Below, piece by piece: positions 43,563-56,088 of a DNA stretch of 64,000 bases. The translations under genes were made by a program, and so were the position numbers. Under the pieces are notes generated by a model. It worked only from the letters and a program-made list of their open reading frames with translations, ran no database searches and had not been told where the DNA came from. Source of the stretch: Laburnicola sp. R22_1 (taxonomy: Eukaryota; Ascomycota; Dothideomycetes; Pleosporales; Didymosphaeriaceae); assembly GCA_014281115.1 (NCBI GenBank), contig JACONQ010000020.1, positions 1,488,001-1,552,000 of the forward strand. Reading direction: 5' to 3'. The stretch's first letter is position 1, and the number at the start of each line of letters is the position of its first letter.

Positions 43563-44427
43563 CTACGCCCTATTAACAGACGTGAACCCCGCCCCCGCCG
43601 CATCCGTCATCTCCGTATCCCCATTCTGCGCCTCCCTCGCCTCAGGTACAGACTGATTCGCACCCGAATGCGCGCGCCGCCGACCCTCGTATTCAGACTC
43701 GTTGTCCATCGGCGGCCCTCGCTGCTCGTCATTCACAGGGTCGAAGTAGGCGCTGCGCGACGAGACCTCCGGGCCGCGCTGCTGCGCCTGCTGCAGCGAC
43801 GGCAGCGAATGCAGCGGCGGGAGAATCGGCTGGGCGTTGCCGTTCACGGCGGCGTGCGGAGAGGCAGCGCTCGCCCCGACGGTGCTGAAGAAGGGGTTCG
43901 AGCGGCTGGGGTCGGGCGTGCTCTGCGCTGACGACATGGGATTCATGGCGTGCAGGAGCGGCTGGTGGTGCGAACTCCCCGGGCTGGCATGCTGCGCGGG
44001 GACGCCGCTGCCCAGCTGCGACCCTCCCGTGGGCGGCGTGCCCTTGCGATGGCTGCGCTTGCTGCGCAGCGGCTTGTCTGTGGGCGTCGGCGGTGGACTC
44101 GTACTCCGGTCCGAGTCGTCGACGGTGAATTCCATGTGTTTGTGCAGCTGCTCGAGGAGGAAGGCGCGCTCGAGCCGCATCTTCTGGATGCCGCGGCTCA
44201 GGCGCTTGATGCGCAGCCGGGTGCCGTCGTTGCTCTCCTCGATGTCGGTGATGCGGCGGCGGAGGTCGATGCACTTTTTGTAGTAGGCCGTCTCGACCGA
44301 GGGAGGGAGGTCTTTCTGCGAGAAGGCCCGCGCGGCTGCGTCTGGTCAGCGGAGCTCTGGTGAGCGTGTCGGCCTCAGCGCGTAGAGCTCGGAAGTAGGG
44401 CCAAGGTTACGCACCTGTTTGCGGCAT
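43563..44427 (-). CDS. INO80F/TFPT-like coiled-coil protein (putative INO80 complex subunit)
   Basis: About 263 residues. Exon 1 is only 13 nt (44415-44427), the intron 44342-44414 (GTGCGT...CCAG), exon 2 43563-44341. The N-terminal third has the block YYKKCIDLRRRITDIEE followed by RLRIKRLSRGIQKMRLERAFLLEQL. This matches the coiled-coil pattern (paired Arg/Glu, then RLER-x-LLLE) of TFPT/INO80F, a chromatin-remodeller subunit. Then comes a basic patch (RSKRSHRKG), likely nuclear, and a long Ser/Pro/Gln-rich disordered tail. Complex membership is inferred from this domain alone; another leucine-zipper-like nuclear protein is the alternative. Confidence 0.6.
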
Positions 44428-45071
44428 CTCGGGCGACGTTTGGGGAGCAGAGAGAATTGTATACGTTGACGTGAGTGGTGTAGCCGTGCTGAGAATGGGG
44501 CTGGATTGTGATTGTCAAGGCTGCAGGCGCGTTACGGCTGCATCGCGCCATGGCCTGCCGGCGTCGTGGTTTCTCCGTGCCGAATAGCTTCATCAGTCCC
44601 CGCTGCCGCATGATTACTAGCAGCTTCTCTCACTCGCTCGGCAGTGCATGCATCGGCAACCCGTTCTCTCTGGCCTAGTAATTCTCGAGACACCATCGTC
44701 ACAGTACGGCCAAAGAACGTCACAACAAGGGTACATGTACGTTGGAAACGCCAACATCAGACACCCTCACACACACGTAGCACCATTATAACCATACCCG
44801 TACATAGATTCAACCCCACCGTTTTCTAGTCCTACACCCCACCCCAACATCACACCCACACACAACACTCACCCCCAGAAACCACCCCGCCACACAAACG
44901 AATAATCAAACAGCTACACATGCCCAAAGTAGAAATTCCTCGTTCCATTTCATTCCATTATCCCCTCAACGCCAGACATAAATACATGCTCTAGTCCAAT
45001 CCCGATGTGATGAGTGTAGAATGACAAACCACACGCGCGCAAACGAAAAAAACACCCAAGGCATAACGGAG
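44428..45071. other. intergenic, no gene seen
   Basis: About 640 bp upstream of the coiled-coil gene and downstream of the P4-ATPase gene. CA-rich near 44,760-44,890. Nothing supports a gene. Confidence 0.4.
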
Positions 45072-48000
45072 TCACCGTCTCGAACTGGCCATGTGTCCGT
45101 ACCGATCGCGTTCGCGCGTTGTATCGTACGCTTGCAGCACGCGCGCCTGCGACTCGTCTGTTTGGGAGAAGGCATAGCCGCGCTGCTTGCGCATGCGCTG
45201 TACTTGGCGCACTTTGCGGATGGCTTTTTGGAATTGTTCCATGCTAGAAGAAACAAAGTCAGCATGTGATCCGGACAAAACATATCGGAATAAAAACATA
45301 CCGAGGTCTGTAATCTTGAATGTTGTACTTCTGTATCTCCTGGACGTGGTGATAGCTCTGGGGGAAGTACATGCGCTTCGCATACTTCCAGGCAAAGTCT
45401 CGCATCAAACAGAGTGGAGGTAGCACGCATACCATGGCCCAGAATTTGGCGTCGGGGAATAGCCGTTGGATGACGCCGATGTACTCTGGGGATATGTTGA
45501 TCATGGGGGCTACAGTCGCGTAGGCTGGCATTAGGATGAACCACACAGCCATCGAGCCGGGGATGGCGAGGAAGGTGTACTTGGTCCAGATATTGGTAAT
45601 GAGGGCGGCTTTGAGTAGCACCGTGGCAAGTGCGGCCGTGTAGAGTCCGGTGCCCCAGACCCAATGACCAGCGTTTTTGCCGTCCGCCTGCGGCCAGTCC
45701 CACAGGAATATGGCCTGCGAACCAAAGTAGAGGATGAGAGAATGGTAGAAGCCATTGGCGACCCACGACCAGAAAGAATGCATTTTGAAGAAGACGCCGC
45801 TTTGACTGAGACGGTAGAGTTGCGGGTAACGATCCAAGAGTCGGGCGCTGACAAACTGGTCAAAGATGCCCAACACAAAGGGAGGCGCGGCAGTAAAGAA
45901 GACGTTGTAGAAAGTGAGCGTCCAGGATTCGTAAATAATTTGACCCGAAAAGCCATTTTGGAACGAGTACCAGAACTGCGTCATGAAAAGCGCAATGTTC
46001 TTGTAGAACGAGTACAGGATGACCTTGCTGATGCGTTGGTAACTCCAGGCTCCATGGACTAGGAGAAGCTTGCGGAGATAGCGGAACTGGCCAATGGAGA
46101 TGTCGGCGCTTCGTGCGGCCTGGAGACCCTCGACACCACTGATGCCGATTCCGACATGAGCGGCCTGAATCATCGATACGTCGTTGGCCCCATCACCGAT
46201 AGCGAGTAGGATCGCCTTCAAGTGGCGCTTGACGAGCTTGACGACTAATGCCTTTTGCAGCGGCGACACTCGACAACATATAACGGCTTTGCATTTGACC
46301 GCCAAATCCAGGAATTGTTTCTCCAAATCTTTTTCCAGGGCATACGTGAGTGACTTGCCATCAATGACGAGAGCCAACACGTCCATCTCAGCCCCTCCTT
46401 GGCTCTGGCTGTTGACTGCGTTGAGCTTCTTTTGGATGTTGTCTCTCGTCGCTTCCTTGTCCTCTTCATTGATGATCAACAGACTCATGTCCTCGCTAAT
46501 CAGCTTACAGCTCATTCCGATATTGATGGCAGTTTCTTGTCGATCACCGGTCAACACCCAGACCTTGATACCAGCGGTTTGCAAGGTGGCAATCGTATCC
46601 GGAACACCGTCTTGAAGCTTGTCTTCGATAGCGGTTGCGCCAAGGAGAGTAAAGTCGTGTTCGATGAGCTCAGCGGCTTTGTCGAGTTCTTCAGCTCGGT
46701 TTCCACTAACAGTCGTGTTCGCCGTGGTGAAGACCTTGTGCCATTCCTGCCATTCGTTTTCTGGAATTTCACGCATTGCCAAGCAGAGCGTACGCAAACC
46801 TTCCGCAGCGTATTCCTCGAGATGCGTCAGAGTCACCTCCGAATAGGGATTGTCTTTCCCTAATCGCTCCAGAATGACAGTATCAGCGCCTTTGCAGTAG
46901 CATACAATTTTGCCTTCTGGTGTGCGGAATATCGTGGACATTCTCTTCCTCGTAGAATTGAACTCGCAGACCGCTAACAACTCGTACTCGCGTTCCTTCC
47001 CATCGACTAGAATCGTGACTGACCGAGGCTTGCGGGCAATGAATCTGTAGCCTAGCTGAACGGCACCTTCGACCAAAGCACCTTCATCTGGTGAAGCAGC
47101 TTGGTATTTGATTTCTTGCTTCTCCCCGCCGCGTTCTGGAATGACCGTATGACAAGTCGACAGCAGTGTTAGGAAGTGGTCGATAATCTCCCTATCGCGG
47201 TGGGTCTTGCGGTTTTCTTCGAGCTTGGCAAAATCGTGGATGCCAACCTCGACACCATCCTCAAATGTAGCCCTTCTGTCTTCTGGGACCTCGTCCGAAT
47301 ATTGTATGCCAGCAATTGACGATTGTTTGAACTCCATCATATTCTGAGTCAGTGTGCCGGTCTTGTCGGAAAAGATGTATTCAATTTGGCCTAGTTCCTC
47401 CACGAGTGATGAAGTCCGGCAGGTAGCGGGTGTATCCGTAGGCTCGTAGTAGATGTCGAGGTCCGAGTCAATCAAAGTTCCGGTCCAGTACTTTACAATT
47501 TCGATTGTGACGAACAACGAGATTGGAACCAAGTTGGAGTAGAGCACCCAGTACGTGAGCAGATCAAGGAAAAACTGGGAAGCACCATTAAAATTGCCGT
47601 ACCGGAGGTATTCAAGCTGATCGCCTCTGATTGTCCTTATTAAGACATCTCCAACGGAACTGATGACGCTCAATCCAACGAGCACAGCGACAAGCATGAG
47701 GATCTGCTTGTTTACCATCCTCTCAACCGCAGTAGTCTTGATAGGCGTCGCGGTAGCATTTCGCATAAGCTTAGTTTCATGCCCGGTAAAAACGACTACG
47801 CCCTGGATCCAAGGGGTATTCCTTAGGGTGGCTCCACGTAATAGCAATTGGTCAGGCGCCAATGACAGCTCCTTCTCTCCTCCACCTGCTGCAATTGTTA
47901 GAGTTGCTTCGTAGGTGTACAGACTGCTGTTTGGTTGTTCCGACTTGAGCTTGCCCCCCAAACGGGCCAGTTCTGCCGGGCTCACGAGATCGGCAGTTTC

Positions 48001-49164
48001 CGGAATGGCTTGTTTGATCTTCAAATTTGTCTCGCCGTCCAGGTTCGCGGTTTCAATATAGCACAGACCTTCCGGTTCCGAGGATGCGAGTAGAACGAGA
48101 TCAGCGGGGAAAGGCTGCTCCGACTCTACTCTAACGATATCTCCCACCGCAATGTTAATCCACCGCGCATCCTGGAAGGACGATCCTCTTAGCACATGTG
48201 CCTTTGAGTTGTTCAATGTAGAGTCTGACTGCCTGCGCCTATGGTCTTCGACGTATTCTTTGACTGCAGAGACGAGCAAGACAACACCGAGAGGTACAAT
48301 GGTGGTATATCGCTTTGTAGGGGAAATGCCGGGTATTTGTTGAAGAATCGAGGTAAATAAGAAGAACAAGTTGGCGTATTTGGAGAATTGCTCGTATAGG
48401 AACTTCGGGAGGAAGGTGAGGATGTTGTACTTTGTGGTGGAGACGTGGTTGTCTATGTACTTGTTCGCAGTATTCGCGGGCGGGTTGTTCAAGTGTATTA
48501 TCCGGGGTCCTAGGGTCGATGGATCTGGGGCACCTCGTCCGAAGCCAAACTTGAACATTCCTGAGCTGCGCTTCTTGGGCGCTTTTGTGTCATCGCCATA
48601 GCCCCCCCTCGAGTCTGGGTGTCCTTGTTGCGCCGCATGTTCTGTCAGAGGTAGGTCCATCTCCGAGTATTCTGGCCCCTTGCCGAACATGTTCTTGACG
48701 CGGCCGGTCAGACCGCCGCCCAGGCTGAGGATGCTGTTCCTATTAGCTTTCCCCGCATTGGTGCGGCGCATGTCTCCTGGCGGCTCGTAGCCTCCCCCTG
48801 TAGCATAGTATCCTTGCACAGACTGGTCCTCATCTCCATGTGGATCAGCGTCCGAGTATCTTGAGTACTGGTTCAGGTCAGAGGCCTGCGAGTATGTCCT
48901 CCCTCCGCTTGACAAGTATGGCGCGGATCCCACGGGCTGTGTGCCAGGCCCTCCCGGAAGGCCTGCCGCTGGCCTGCCTCCCAAAAAGTCATCGTATGAC
49001 TCGGATGGCCGGCCCTGCAGCGTGCCGGCATGGCTCGTATTATAGCGCTCGAGGAGTTCGTCGTCGTCGTCGGGCGCCCGCGCGCCGGCGTTGTACTGGT
49101 GGGGCTGGTGGTGGTCGTCGTCGTCGAAGTCGATCAGGTTCTCATTGTGAGGCCTGCCGGCCAT
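45072..49164 (-). CDS. DRS2: P4-type ATPase, DRS2-family phospholipid flippase
   Basis: Moves aminophospholipids to the cytosolic leaflet of trans-Golgi and endosomal membranes; normally works with a Cdc50-type partner. Exon 1 is 45302-49164, the intron 45244-45301 (GTATGT...CTAG), exon 2 45072-45243; 1344 residues. In order: an Asp-rich N-terminus (LIDFDDDDHH), then a Gly-rich region, FLYEQFSKYANLFFLF at TM1, LDGETNLK (about residue 375, the P4 version of the TGES loop), DKTGTLTQN (about 600, phosphorylated Asp), ASPDEGALV, CKGADTVI, VLTGDRQETAINIG and GDGANDV (about 990), and six C-terminal membrane segments. The C-terminal exon is basic (KAIRKVRQVQRMRKQRGYAF), the regulatory tail of Drs2. 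The ATG at 49164 (MAGRPHNENLIDF) is preferred over 49197. The length is that of fungal Drs2 orthologues. Confidence 0.95.
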
Positions 49165-50095
49165 CGCGCCGCAACGGGTTCGGGGCGCGTTCTCCACGCT
49201 ACGCTGCTACACTCTTGCCGGGCATCCAGCGTGTACACCTGCTCTTCCGATAGGTGGTGGCGCGCTCGGGGGTGCGGTGGTGGTGTGGCAGCGGAAGACA
49301 GTCTCCCGACTCCTAGGACCACCTCGGAAGCTTGGCCCGCCGTCTCGATAGGCGCGGGCGCGGGCGCGGGAGTGATGGCAGCAATGCAGCGGAGGTGGGA
49401 TAGACAGCAGTGTGCCGTGATGAGTGTGGCGCGTCGAGTAGTTGGGTTGGATGGGAGAATGGCGGAGGCAGTCCAGGCAGGGTAAGCAAGCAAGCTGGGG
49501 GGCAGTGTGGCGGATTGCGGGTGGTCCACCTGCAGCTGCACGCCGCAGCTGCCAAGCCACAGATGTTGAAGCTCACGACTTTTGCCAGCATTCAGCACCG
49601 CGTTTCACTCTTTGTCCCTTTACAAGGGTTCTGAATCTCTGATGCAGCCACCAAGCCCTCTCGCACCGCAGTGCGCAGAAAACTACCAGAGACATGGGAA
49701 CCAGATTCGTTCGCCAGCTTTCCTGGCTCAGCGCTTCCGTGTTACTAGCCTAATACTAGGCATGCGTAACCTTTGCTAATGAGGCAAGTGGCTGTGCTGC
49801 TTTAAATAGCGATACGTTTCACGGGCGGCATCAAGCGTGCCTTTGAGACGTGCACTGTGAACATAATTCAGGATAATCAATTTTTGCCTTGCGGATCTTG
49901 GTCGTGAATAGAATTGGCATTGCGTCTGCTCGCTGACGTCTTTGTCGTGCCGAGCCCTCTGGTGTGGCTTGCCGAGCGCTAGACTAAAGGTTGCTTGAAT
50001 CGCGGCGCAAAAGGTTACGAGTCTCTGTAAGCGAGCACTCAAAAAAGTGCGATATAGTGTTTTTATTTCGTTCACTTTCATCAAATCACCAACTA
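49165..50095. other. promoter side of the flippase gene and spacer to the tRNA
   Basis: About 930 bp. GC-rich up to 49,560, then mixed. A 15-bp GC-repeat (GGCGCGGGCGCGGGC) lies near 49,350-49,366. The overlapping frames on both strands are not gene-like. Nothing further is seen. Confidence 0.4.
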
Positions 50096-50202
50096 GCCCG
50101 GCTAGCTCAATCGGTAGAGCGTGAGACTCTTAAGTGTTCACGGTCTAACAACTCGATTACATTGGTATCTCAAGGTTGTGGGTTCGACCCCCACGTCGGG
50201 CT
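50096..50202 (+). tRNA. tRNA-Lys (anticodon CTT) with intron
   Basis: Cloverleaf read directly. The acceptor arm GCCCGGC (50096-50102) pairs with GTCGGGC (50195-50201). The D-arm is GCTCAATCGGTAGAGC, the anticodon stem TGAGA (50122-50126) with TCTCA (50168-50172), and the anticodon CTT at 50129-50131. The T-arm is GTGGGTTCGACCCCCAC; the discriminator is T at 50202. A 34-nt intron (50133-50166) follows base 37, the standard position. CCA is not encoded, as usual for a nuclear tRNA. The D-arm and T-arm supply the internal A and B boxes, and a T-run follows at 50206-50210 as a Pol III terminator. Confidence 0.93.
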
Positions 50203-52181
50203 ATCTTTTTTGCCATTTTTTCGCCATCCTTCTTTGGGTCTTGCACAGGGACTTCTTTTTTTTTCTTAGCATTCTATTGTACTAATCCCCTATTACTCTT
50301 AAAGATACAAACCGCTGCAGGTAAACTTCTGTTAAGTAACTCTGTAAACAGTCCACGTCGATGCACGGAAACTTAGACGTGGACAAACAATAGCTGCATT
50401 TCTTTAACAAAATACTTACGTAGGACGACCTACTAACGTGCAAATACCTGATGCGTGCTCGTCAGTACTTCTTTCTCTTTGAGCGCGTGCACGAAGATTA
50501 CCACGGTCCTACTAGAAGAAGCCCCTGCTATGTCTCTTCTTTAGAGGTCTCCTATGTTAACTAATAGAGAATTTAAATAGTCTACAAATAAGCGGTAATC
50601 CTGTAGCTATAAGATGCGTTCTTAACGTCTTACCTACTCGGATGAATTAGATTCGCGGTCCAGGATTCACAAGGCAAGCTATGCCATGTTACACTATTAA
50701 CTCTACCTTAGTATCGACTTGGTCGTGTACATTCTAGTTTAGAAGCTATATTTAGATGAGAAGAACCCTAGATTATTTATCGCAACGCGGTAGCTCAAGA
50801 TTAACACGCCTACATAAGGATTTATGCATTGTGAAGTAGAGTGAGGAAGAGACTATGCATTGTCGTTTGATCCCACTTAAGACCAATCTCTACATGCCTG
50901 ACACATAGAAGCAGGCATACTGCAGATATGCCGTGAAAAACAGTAGCATTGCATGCTGGCTCCGAGGTCGGACAATGTTTATAAAGTAAGGGTAACGTTC
51001 GTCCGGAATGGGTTAGTGCAAAGGGTTGCCGCATCGCTCCTGCCAAAATATACACTCCACCTCTCAACCCAGACAACTATAAAAGACTCAAGGCTCTCGC
51101 ACTATGGAATTTTCATCGACCTTGGGACCTCTGCGCGTCAGCTCACACTCGTGAAGGATGCCGTTTCGTCCGCAATGCCTGAAGCACCATGGAACAATGT
51201 ACCCCACGAGCTGCCAGCACCTGTGTGAGGGAGATACACGCCGCGTTACGCCACCGAAAACCAATATCAACAGAGATGATGATCGCTTCGGCCTCACGTC
51301 CGCCGTTGAGATGAGTGAGCGACAAATGATGCAGCCGTGACGCCGGCACCTGCATCCCACTCTTCGTATCGGGATTTTGCAACCTTCTGGCCCACTCGCC
51401 TGCGGCTTTTGTCCCGACTGCTCTTCTCTCGACCTATCCCAAAGCACTGTCGGAGAGGCACAACTAGGCGACATGCAATACGCAATGGGATTCGTTTGCC
51501 CCAAGCGGCAGCAGTGCTCCACCAAGATCGAGGTCTAGGGCCACCAACGGAGCGAGAGGCGCTTTTATGGCAACACGCAACATTGAATAGAGCTGCTTAC
51601 GATCGCTATGGACGCTACACACACCATTCGTCATTGGACCGCTGTAGAGTCGGCGGGAACAGCAACGGCTGGACTTGAATACCCCGTTGGGTAAGCTCCA
51701 TGTGGCTTGGAAGGATTTAGCGGGGGGTTTTCACCGTCAGGATGCTGGCAATCCTCCACGCGAGCTGGGATGCCGCCTTTGCATTGCGCCACCTGGGAGT
51801 GATCCTAGTACATTCTTTTGCCTGAACGGCATGGTAATGATCTTGGGCTACTTGCCTCTCCCAACAGCTATGCCGAGCGTGCCTCCGTTGGCTGATTGCA
51901 TTAGGAATTCGATGTATATCATGGCTGTACACCCCGCTTTGACTTGTGATAAGAACAGCACCTTCCTTTCTCTACAAGGCATTACGCAACCATTGTTGGA
52001 AGCACGACTCTATATGAAGTAGTCGGGCTGCTTTACTTATATCTCGCTACCCATTTGACCTTCCTGTTGTGCGACCGCCACTTTCGCCTCGTCTACTTTC
52101 ATCCCGGTCTCTGAAGTCTCAAAAGGCCTATGTGCTTGTTTGTATTGTCCATACACGGTTTTGTTTCCGTCTAATATCAAC
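50203..52181. other. 2 kb gene-poor stretch after the tRNA
   Basis: 50,400-50,820 looks like an eroded repeat with mildly raised AT. 50,900-52,030 has normal GC and several short overlapping frames on both strands (for example forward 50953-51228, 51337-51678, 51675-52022; reverse 51088-51525). None has a domain, and no pair joins by a clear intron. It may be a decayed gene or a non-coding transcript region. Confidence 0.4.
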
Positions 52182-53753
52182 ATGGTGAATCTACTACTAC
52201 TGTTGCTCGGCACCGTCTTCGTCGCCAGCTCTGTTTTCTTACTATTGGTCAAGGAGGGAGGGCGCAATGTGATTCTCGACCGGTTACTCTTCCGACGTCG
52301 GCGGTTCTCTGGTTCAAAGACGCCCCCTCGATCGCTATCGCCAGACAAACACGGCAGCATCTCGGAACCAGACTACTCGGATATCTTCCCACCCTCTCGA
52401 AAGATCGCCCTAGCAGATATTCCAGGCTTTGCGTCCAGACTGGGCAAGACGCAGGAGGGCTTGATTGCCTCTGCAGAGAAGAAAGAGTGCGTGCCGCTTA
52501 CTACAGAATTGCATGATGCGAAGAAGACGATGTGCACTCCGTGCGAGTTCACTGTGGGTGAGATCGAGGCGCTCGGAGACTTTCCAGACTACGCAACGCT
52601 TAGCGGCATACCCCTACCCCAACCTTACACCGAGTTCGACATCAAAAAGGCGAAGCCGAGGCCCTACCGACCCTTTCGGTGGGCCTATCACCAAACCATG
52701 TGTAAGTTGAAGAAGCAGCCGTCTCACATGGAGTGCTAATGACATGAAAAGCACTCGCAAAATTGGACCCAGACTGGTGGCTCGAACTCGAGAGCACGTA
52801 TGAAGAGCGGATCAGACAAAGACAAGAAATTTATGCAAAGGAGGGCGAGAATGTGCTAAATATGCTCCCGGGCTCGCTATTTGCCTGCAAAGAGTTGATG
52901 GAGATGTCTCTCCAGTTTCTCTGCGCACGCTATCCGCAACACTTCAGGTTAGACAAGGAGAACATGATCTTCCACAATGGGATTCTGCATACAGAGTCAG
53001 ATTTGAAGAATGCGCACCCTCTCCACGTCCTCTTCGACAACGTACCCGAGGACTTTGCGATCATGATGCGAGATCCCGAGAACGGCTACTACACCTTCCG
53101 CGCTGGCACCATCTGTAGCGCTCTAGGATGGAACGTGGGCTCAAAGATTGGCAAGACGCTACCTGAGATCCATGCTCCCGTGCCAGATTACAAGGCGAAG
53201 ATGCAGTTCTCAATGGACAGGTGTGCCTTCAATGTGCTGCTTCCGCTCGCGCTGCCACGCTAACACCACCAGGTACTTCACGAAGAAGCCCACCGACAAA
53301 GCGATCCAGCGCGGATCCTGGGGTCTAGAAGTCGACCAACCGCTCTACATGCCGCCGGGCGACCCGCACGAAAAGCTACGCGACGTCCAAATGCCCGACC
53401 TCGACGTCTCGCGCTGCAACCTCCGTGTCGACTGGCAGACGCTCCGTCGCCTCCCCCTCTCTGGCGCCATCGTCTTCAACTTCAAAGCGCTCTTCACTCC
53501 GATCGAAGAGTTCCGCACGGAGCCGTTTGTCCCTGCGCTCGTCCTAAAGGTGCTCAACGAAGCGAAGCCCAACTTGATGGCGTATAAGAATACGTGGCAT
53601 ACTGAGCATGTGGTTAAGCCTGCGCTGGAGCGGTGGGCGAAGGAACAGGTGGAGAAGGGGTGGGTTCCGCACGATTGGGAGCCGCATACGTTGGATGAGA
53701 GCCCGTGGTTTCCGGGCTGGCAGGAGAAGTGGCATCAACAGCAGGGCTTCTGA
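52182..53753 (+). CDS. DUF3445 protein (heme-dependent oxidative N-demethylase-like)
   Basis: 489 residues. Exon 1 is 52182-52701, intron 1 52702-52751 (GTAAGT...AAAG), exon 2 52752-53220, intron 2 53221-53272 (GTGTGC...CCAG), exon 3 53273-53753; all phases agree. The N-terminus has a hydrophobic anchor (MVNLLLLLLGTVFVASSVFL), so the protein is probably membrane-tethered. The body matches the DUF3445 family (PF11927): RPFRWAYHQTMSLAKLD, PDWWLELESTYEERI, LYTFRAG-like YYTFRAGTICSALGW, KIGKTLPEIHAPVP, and RCNLRVDWQTLRRLPLSGAIVFNFKAL. Family members in bacteria are linked to heme-dependent demethylation; the substrate in fungi is unknown. Confidence 0.82.
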
Positions 53754-54339
53754 ACGGGATGAAGTAAAAAATCTGAGAGGCGAGTTGTATTTCGTTTGCG
53801 CGTATTTGGCAGTGAGGTGCGTTTTGAGCGGGCCTTCGGGCGTAATTCAGGGAATGTGCTTTGGTAGCATCCATCGCAAGTCATTCATCTCGTCATAATA
53901 AAGACGAGATTCAAATCTAGCTGGTTTCAAATTCTTACCGACTCGAGTTGCCGTCGTTCAGAGTTGCCATCTGATAGGGCTAGTGCTGATGCGACGCTCC
54001 CCCCCGATTTGGATTGCTAAAGAGACCTGGGTGTTGTAGGTATGTAGAAGAGGCTGGGGTAGGTCATGTTTTCGCACCGGCATGAGCGGGAATCCGAACG
54101 TGCGAACACCACATGACACGGGCGCTCTCCACGTTTCGTGCTCATACGAGCGTTGTCATCTATTTCTAACTGAACAGGGACGAAACTCCACGACGATGCT
54201 CTACAAAAAAAAGCCAACCTCAGTAAAAGGAAAGATCACACACTTTGAATGTCGCACAGAAAAGCATCCACCAGCACCAGCACCAACACCATCAAAATCA
54301 TAACCAAGCATCGCGCAAAATACCACCACCGTGACCCAA
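53754..54339. other. convergent 3' intergenic
   Basis: About 590 bp between the DUF3445 gene and the small secreted protein gene. Presumed 3' UTRs. Short CA/AC-rich tracts occur around 54,270-54,330. No gene is seen. Confidence 0.4.
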
Positions 54340-54883
54340 CTAAAACAACCTCCACTTATCCTGCACCCCCCAATGCCGCATCCCCATCGGCCTCCTCAAC
54401 TCCAACTCCTTCCCCTCATACCCAAAATTATCCGCATCCTCTCCCCCCCGAAAAAACATAATCAACCTCCCCAAGCCCGAAGCTTTCACCAGCGCCGCCG
54501 GCCGCGGCAGCATCTGCGGCGCCTCCAGCGACCCCGGCGCAATGTCGCCCGAGACATCGTTCTCGACCTCTTCTTCCGCGCAGTCCGAGTATAGCAGCGC
54601 GTGGAGTGCGGTGTTGAGGCGGGAGAGGAGGGGTAGGGGTGGTGAGGCGGAGGAGGTGAGGGTGGATGGGAGGGTGGTGGGGTGCGTGAGTTTCTCGGCG
54701 ATTTCGTACTGGAAGTATATTAGGATGACGTACGCGGGATAGAGCGACCCCACATACCTCTTTCAAGCCTGCGAGTCTGAATTGTTCGGCGCGGTGTTGG
54801 AGGGAGCGGGCGGAGGGGGTGATGGGGATGGCGGTGATGGTGAGAACGAAGGCCGTGAAGGCTAGGGAGCTGGAGAAACGCAT
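54340..54883 (-). CDS. small secreted protein, unknown function
   Basis: 164 residues. Exon 1 is 54758-54883, the intron 54709-54757 (GTATGT...CCAG, phase 0), exon 2 54340-54708. The first ~25 residues form a signal peptide (MRFSSSLAFTAFVLTITAIP then TPSARS), so the product is predicted to be secreted. The mature part begins with a short helix (LQHRAEQFRLAGLKE) and has a Leu-rich middle (LPLLSRLNTALHALLYSD). It has a single Cys, so a disulfide-rich effector fold is unlikely. I do not recognise a family. Confidence 0.6.
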
Positions 54884-56088
54884 GGCCGGCTATGTGCAAA
54901 GTCCCGGCTTTGACGGCTGCGAGTTGGATTTGTCGAGGCCGCTGGCGAACGAAGCAGCACACTGTGATTGATCCGGATGCGATCCTTTAAAATAGCCAAA
55001 GTCTTCCGTCAAGAAAGATAGGTAGCAAGAAGGCAAAAGAAGAGACGCGCACAGCACAGCGGATGAAGAAGGACACAGCAACTGCCCGCCTTGCAGGACC
55101 GACCTATATGAAGAAACAAGGAGTGCGAGTACGGAAGCCCAGGTCTTAACTTGGAGTCAATTCCTCCCTCTATATATCCCGAACGGCTGCCAGGTCTATG
55201 CTCCCTTGGTTCAAGCCCGATTAGGAAACCCAGTCTATGCGGTCGGCAGTAAGGAAAGACGTCAGCGAGCACTTTCACGCGACGGCACCAGCGCTTTGGC
55301 CGGACGAGGCGATGAGCTTTGCCGGATGCATTGACGGGCGCAGAATTCCATGGAAGGGCGCATGAAGGTGGGTGAGAGGGAATGCTTGGTTGGGAGGGAT
55401 GGCACGCAAGGGTGGACCGTGGAGAACCGGAGCCTAGATTCCCCGCGAGTGTTTCAGTGGTCAGTTGTTTTGTTTCCAACGCTGTCTCGACTCAGCCATC
55501 TGTCCATCAGGAAGAGAAACATCGCAGACCTTTTGGTACCATCTGTCCATAAGACTGGTGGGAAGCAGCGCAATTAGGGAATAATATCCTGCCTCTATAC
55601 TGGCTGGCGATGCATTCTCATTGAACGCGTGGATTAATATCATGCCTCCCTTTTCTGGATGGCCCGGGACGCGTCAATATGTTTCGGCGGAAGTACACCG
55701 TCATGTAATTGAAACGTAGCCCCGGGATTTGGTCAGAGAGAGCCGTTGAATGACAGGTGATGGCGGGAGTGGAGAATTTCAGGCCGTGACACGTGACTGG
55801 GCACTAGCTGCTTAGTCAGGAATCAAACAAAGCAAACGTGCCGCGGCTGGCTTCCAGCCCCGAGCTCCAACCTTGTCGTCATCATCGAACATCGTAATAT
55901 TCACAGCTTTCACTCCCAGCGCTGCCCATTCAGCGCTATTTTTTGGACCCTTTTTTGGACTATGATACTCCGATCCCCAGGCTTCTACCCTCGATCGCGA
56001 AGACCTCGCAATCGCTTCTTGGATACGCCCTAGTTCCCACCCTTGCTTGACTGCTATTGGTTCAATTCACGTTACATGTTCACACACC
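54884..56088. other. 1.2 kb intergenic, no gene seen
   Basis: Between divergent genes: the secreted protein on the left and the DNA polymerase on the right. The reverse frame 55009-55479 lacks any domain. It presumably contains both promoters. Confidence 0.4.

Noticed and set aside
48840..49485. two overlapping forward frames over the flippase N-terminus
   Set aside because: Antisense to the Gly/Asp-rich N-terminal region of the P4-ATPase gene.
55009..55479. 156-codon reverse frame
   Set aside because: Pro/Ser-rich, no domain, no splice or codon support in an intergenic region.
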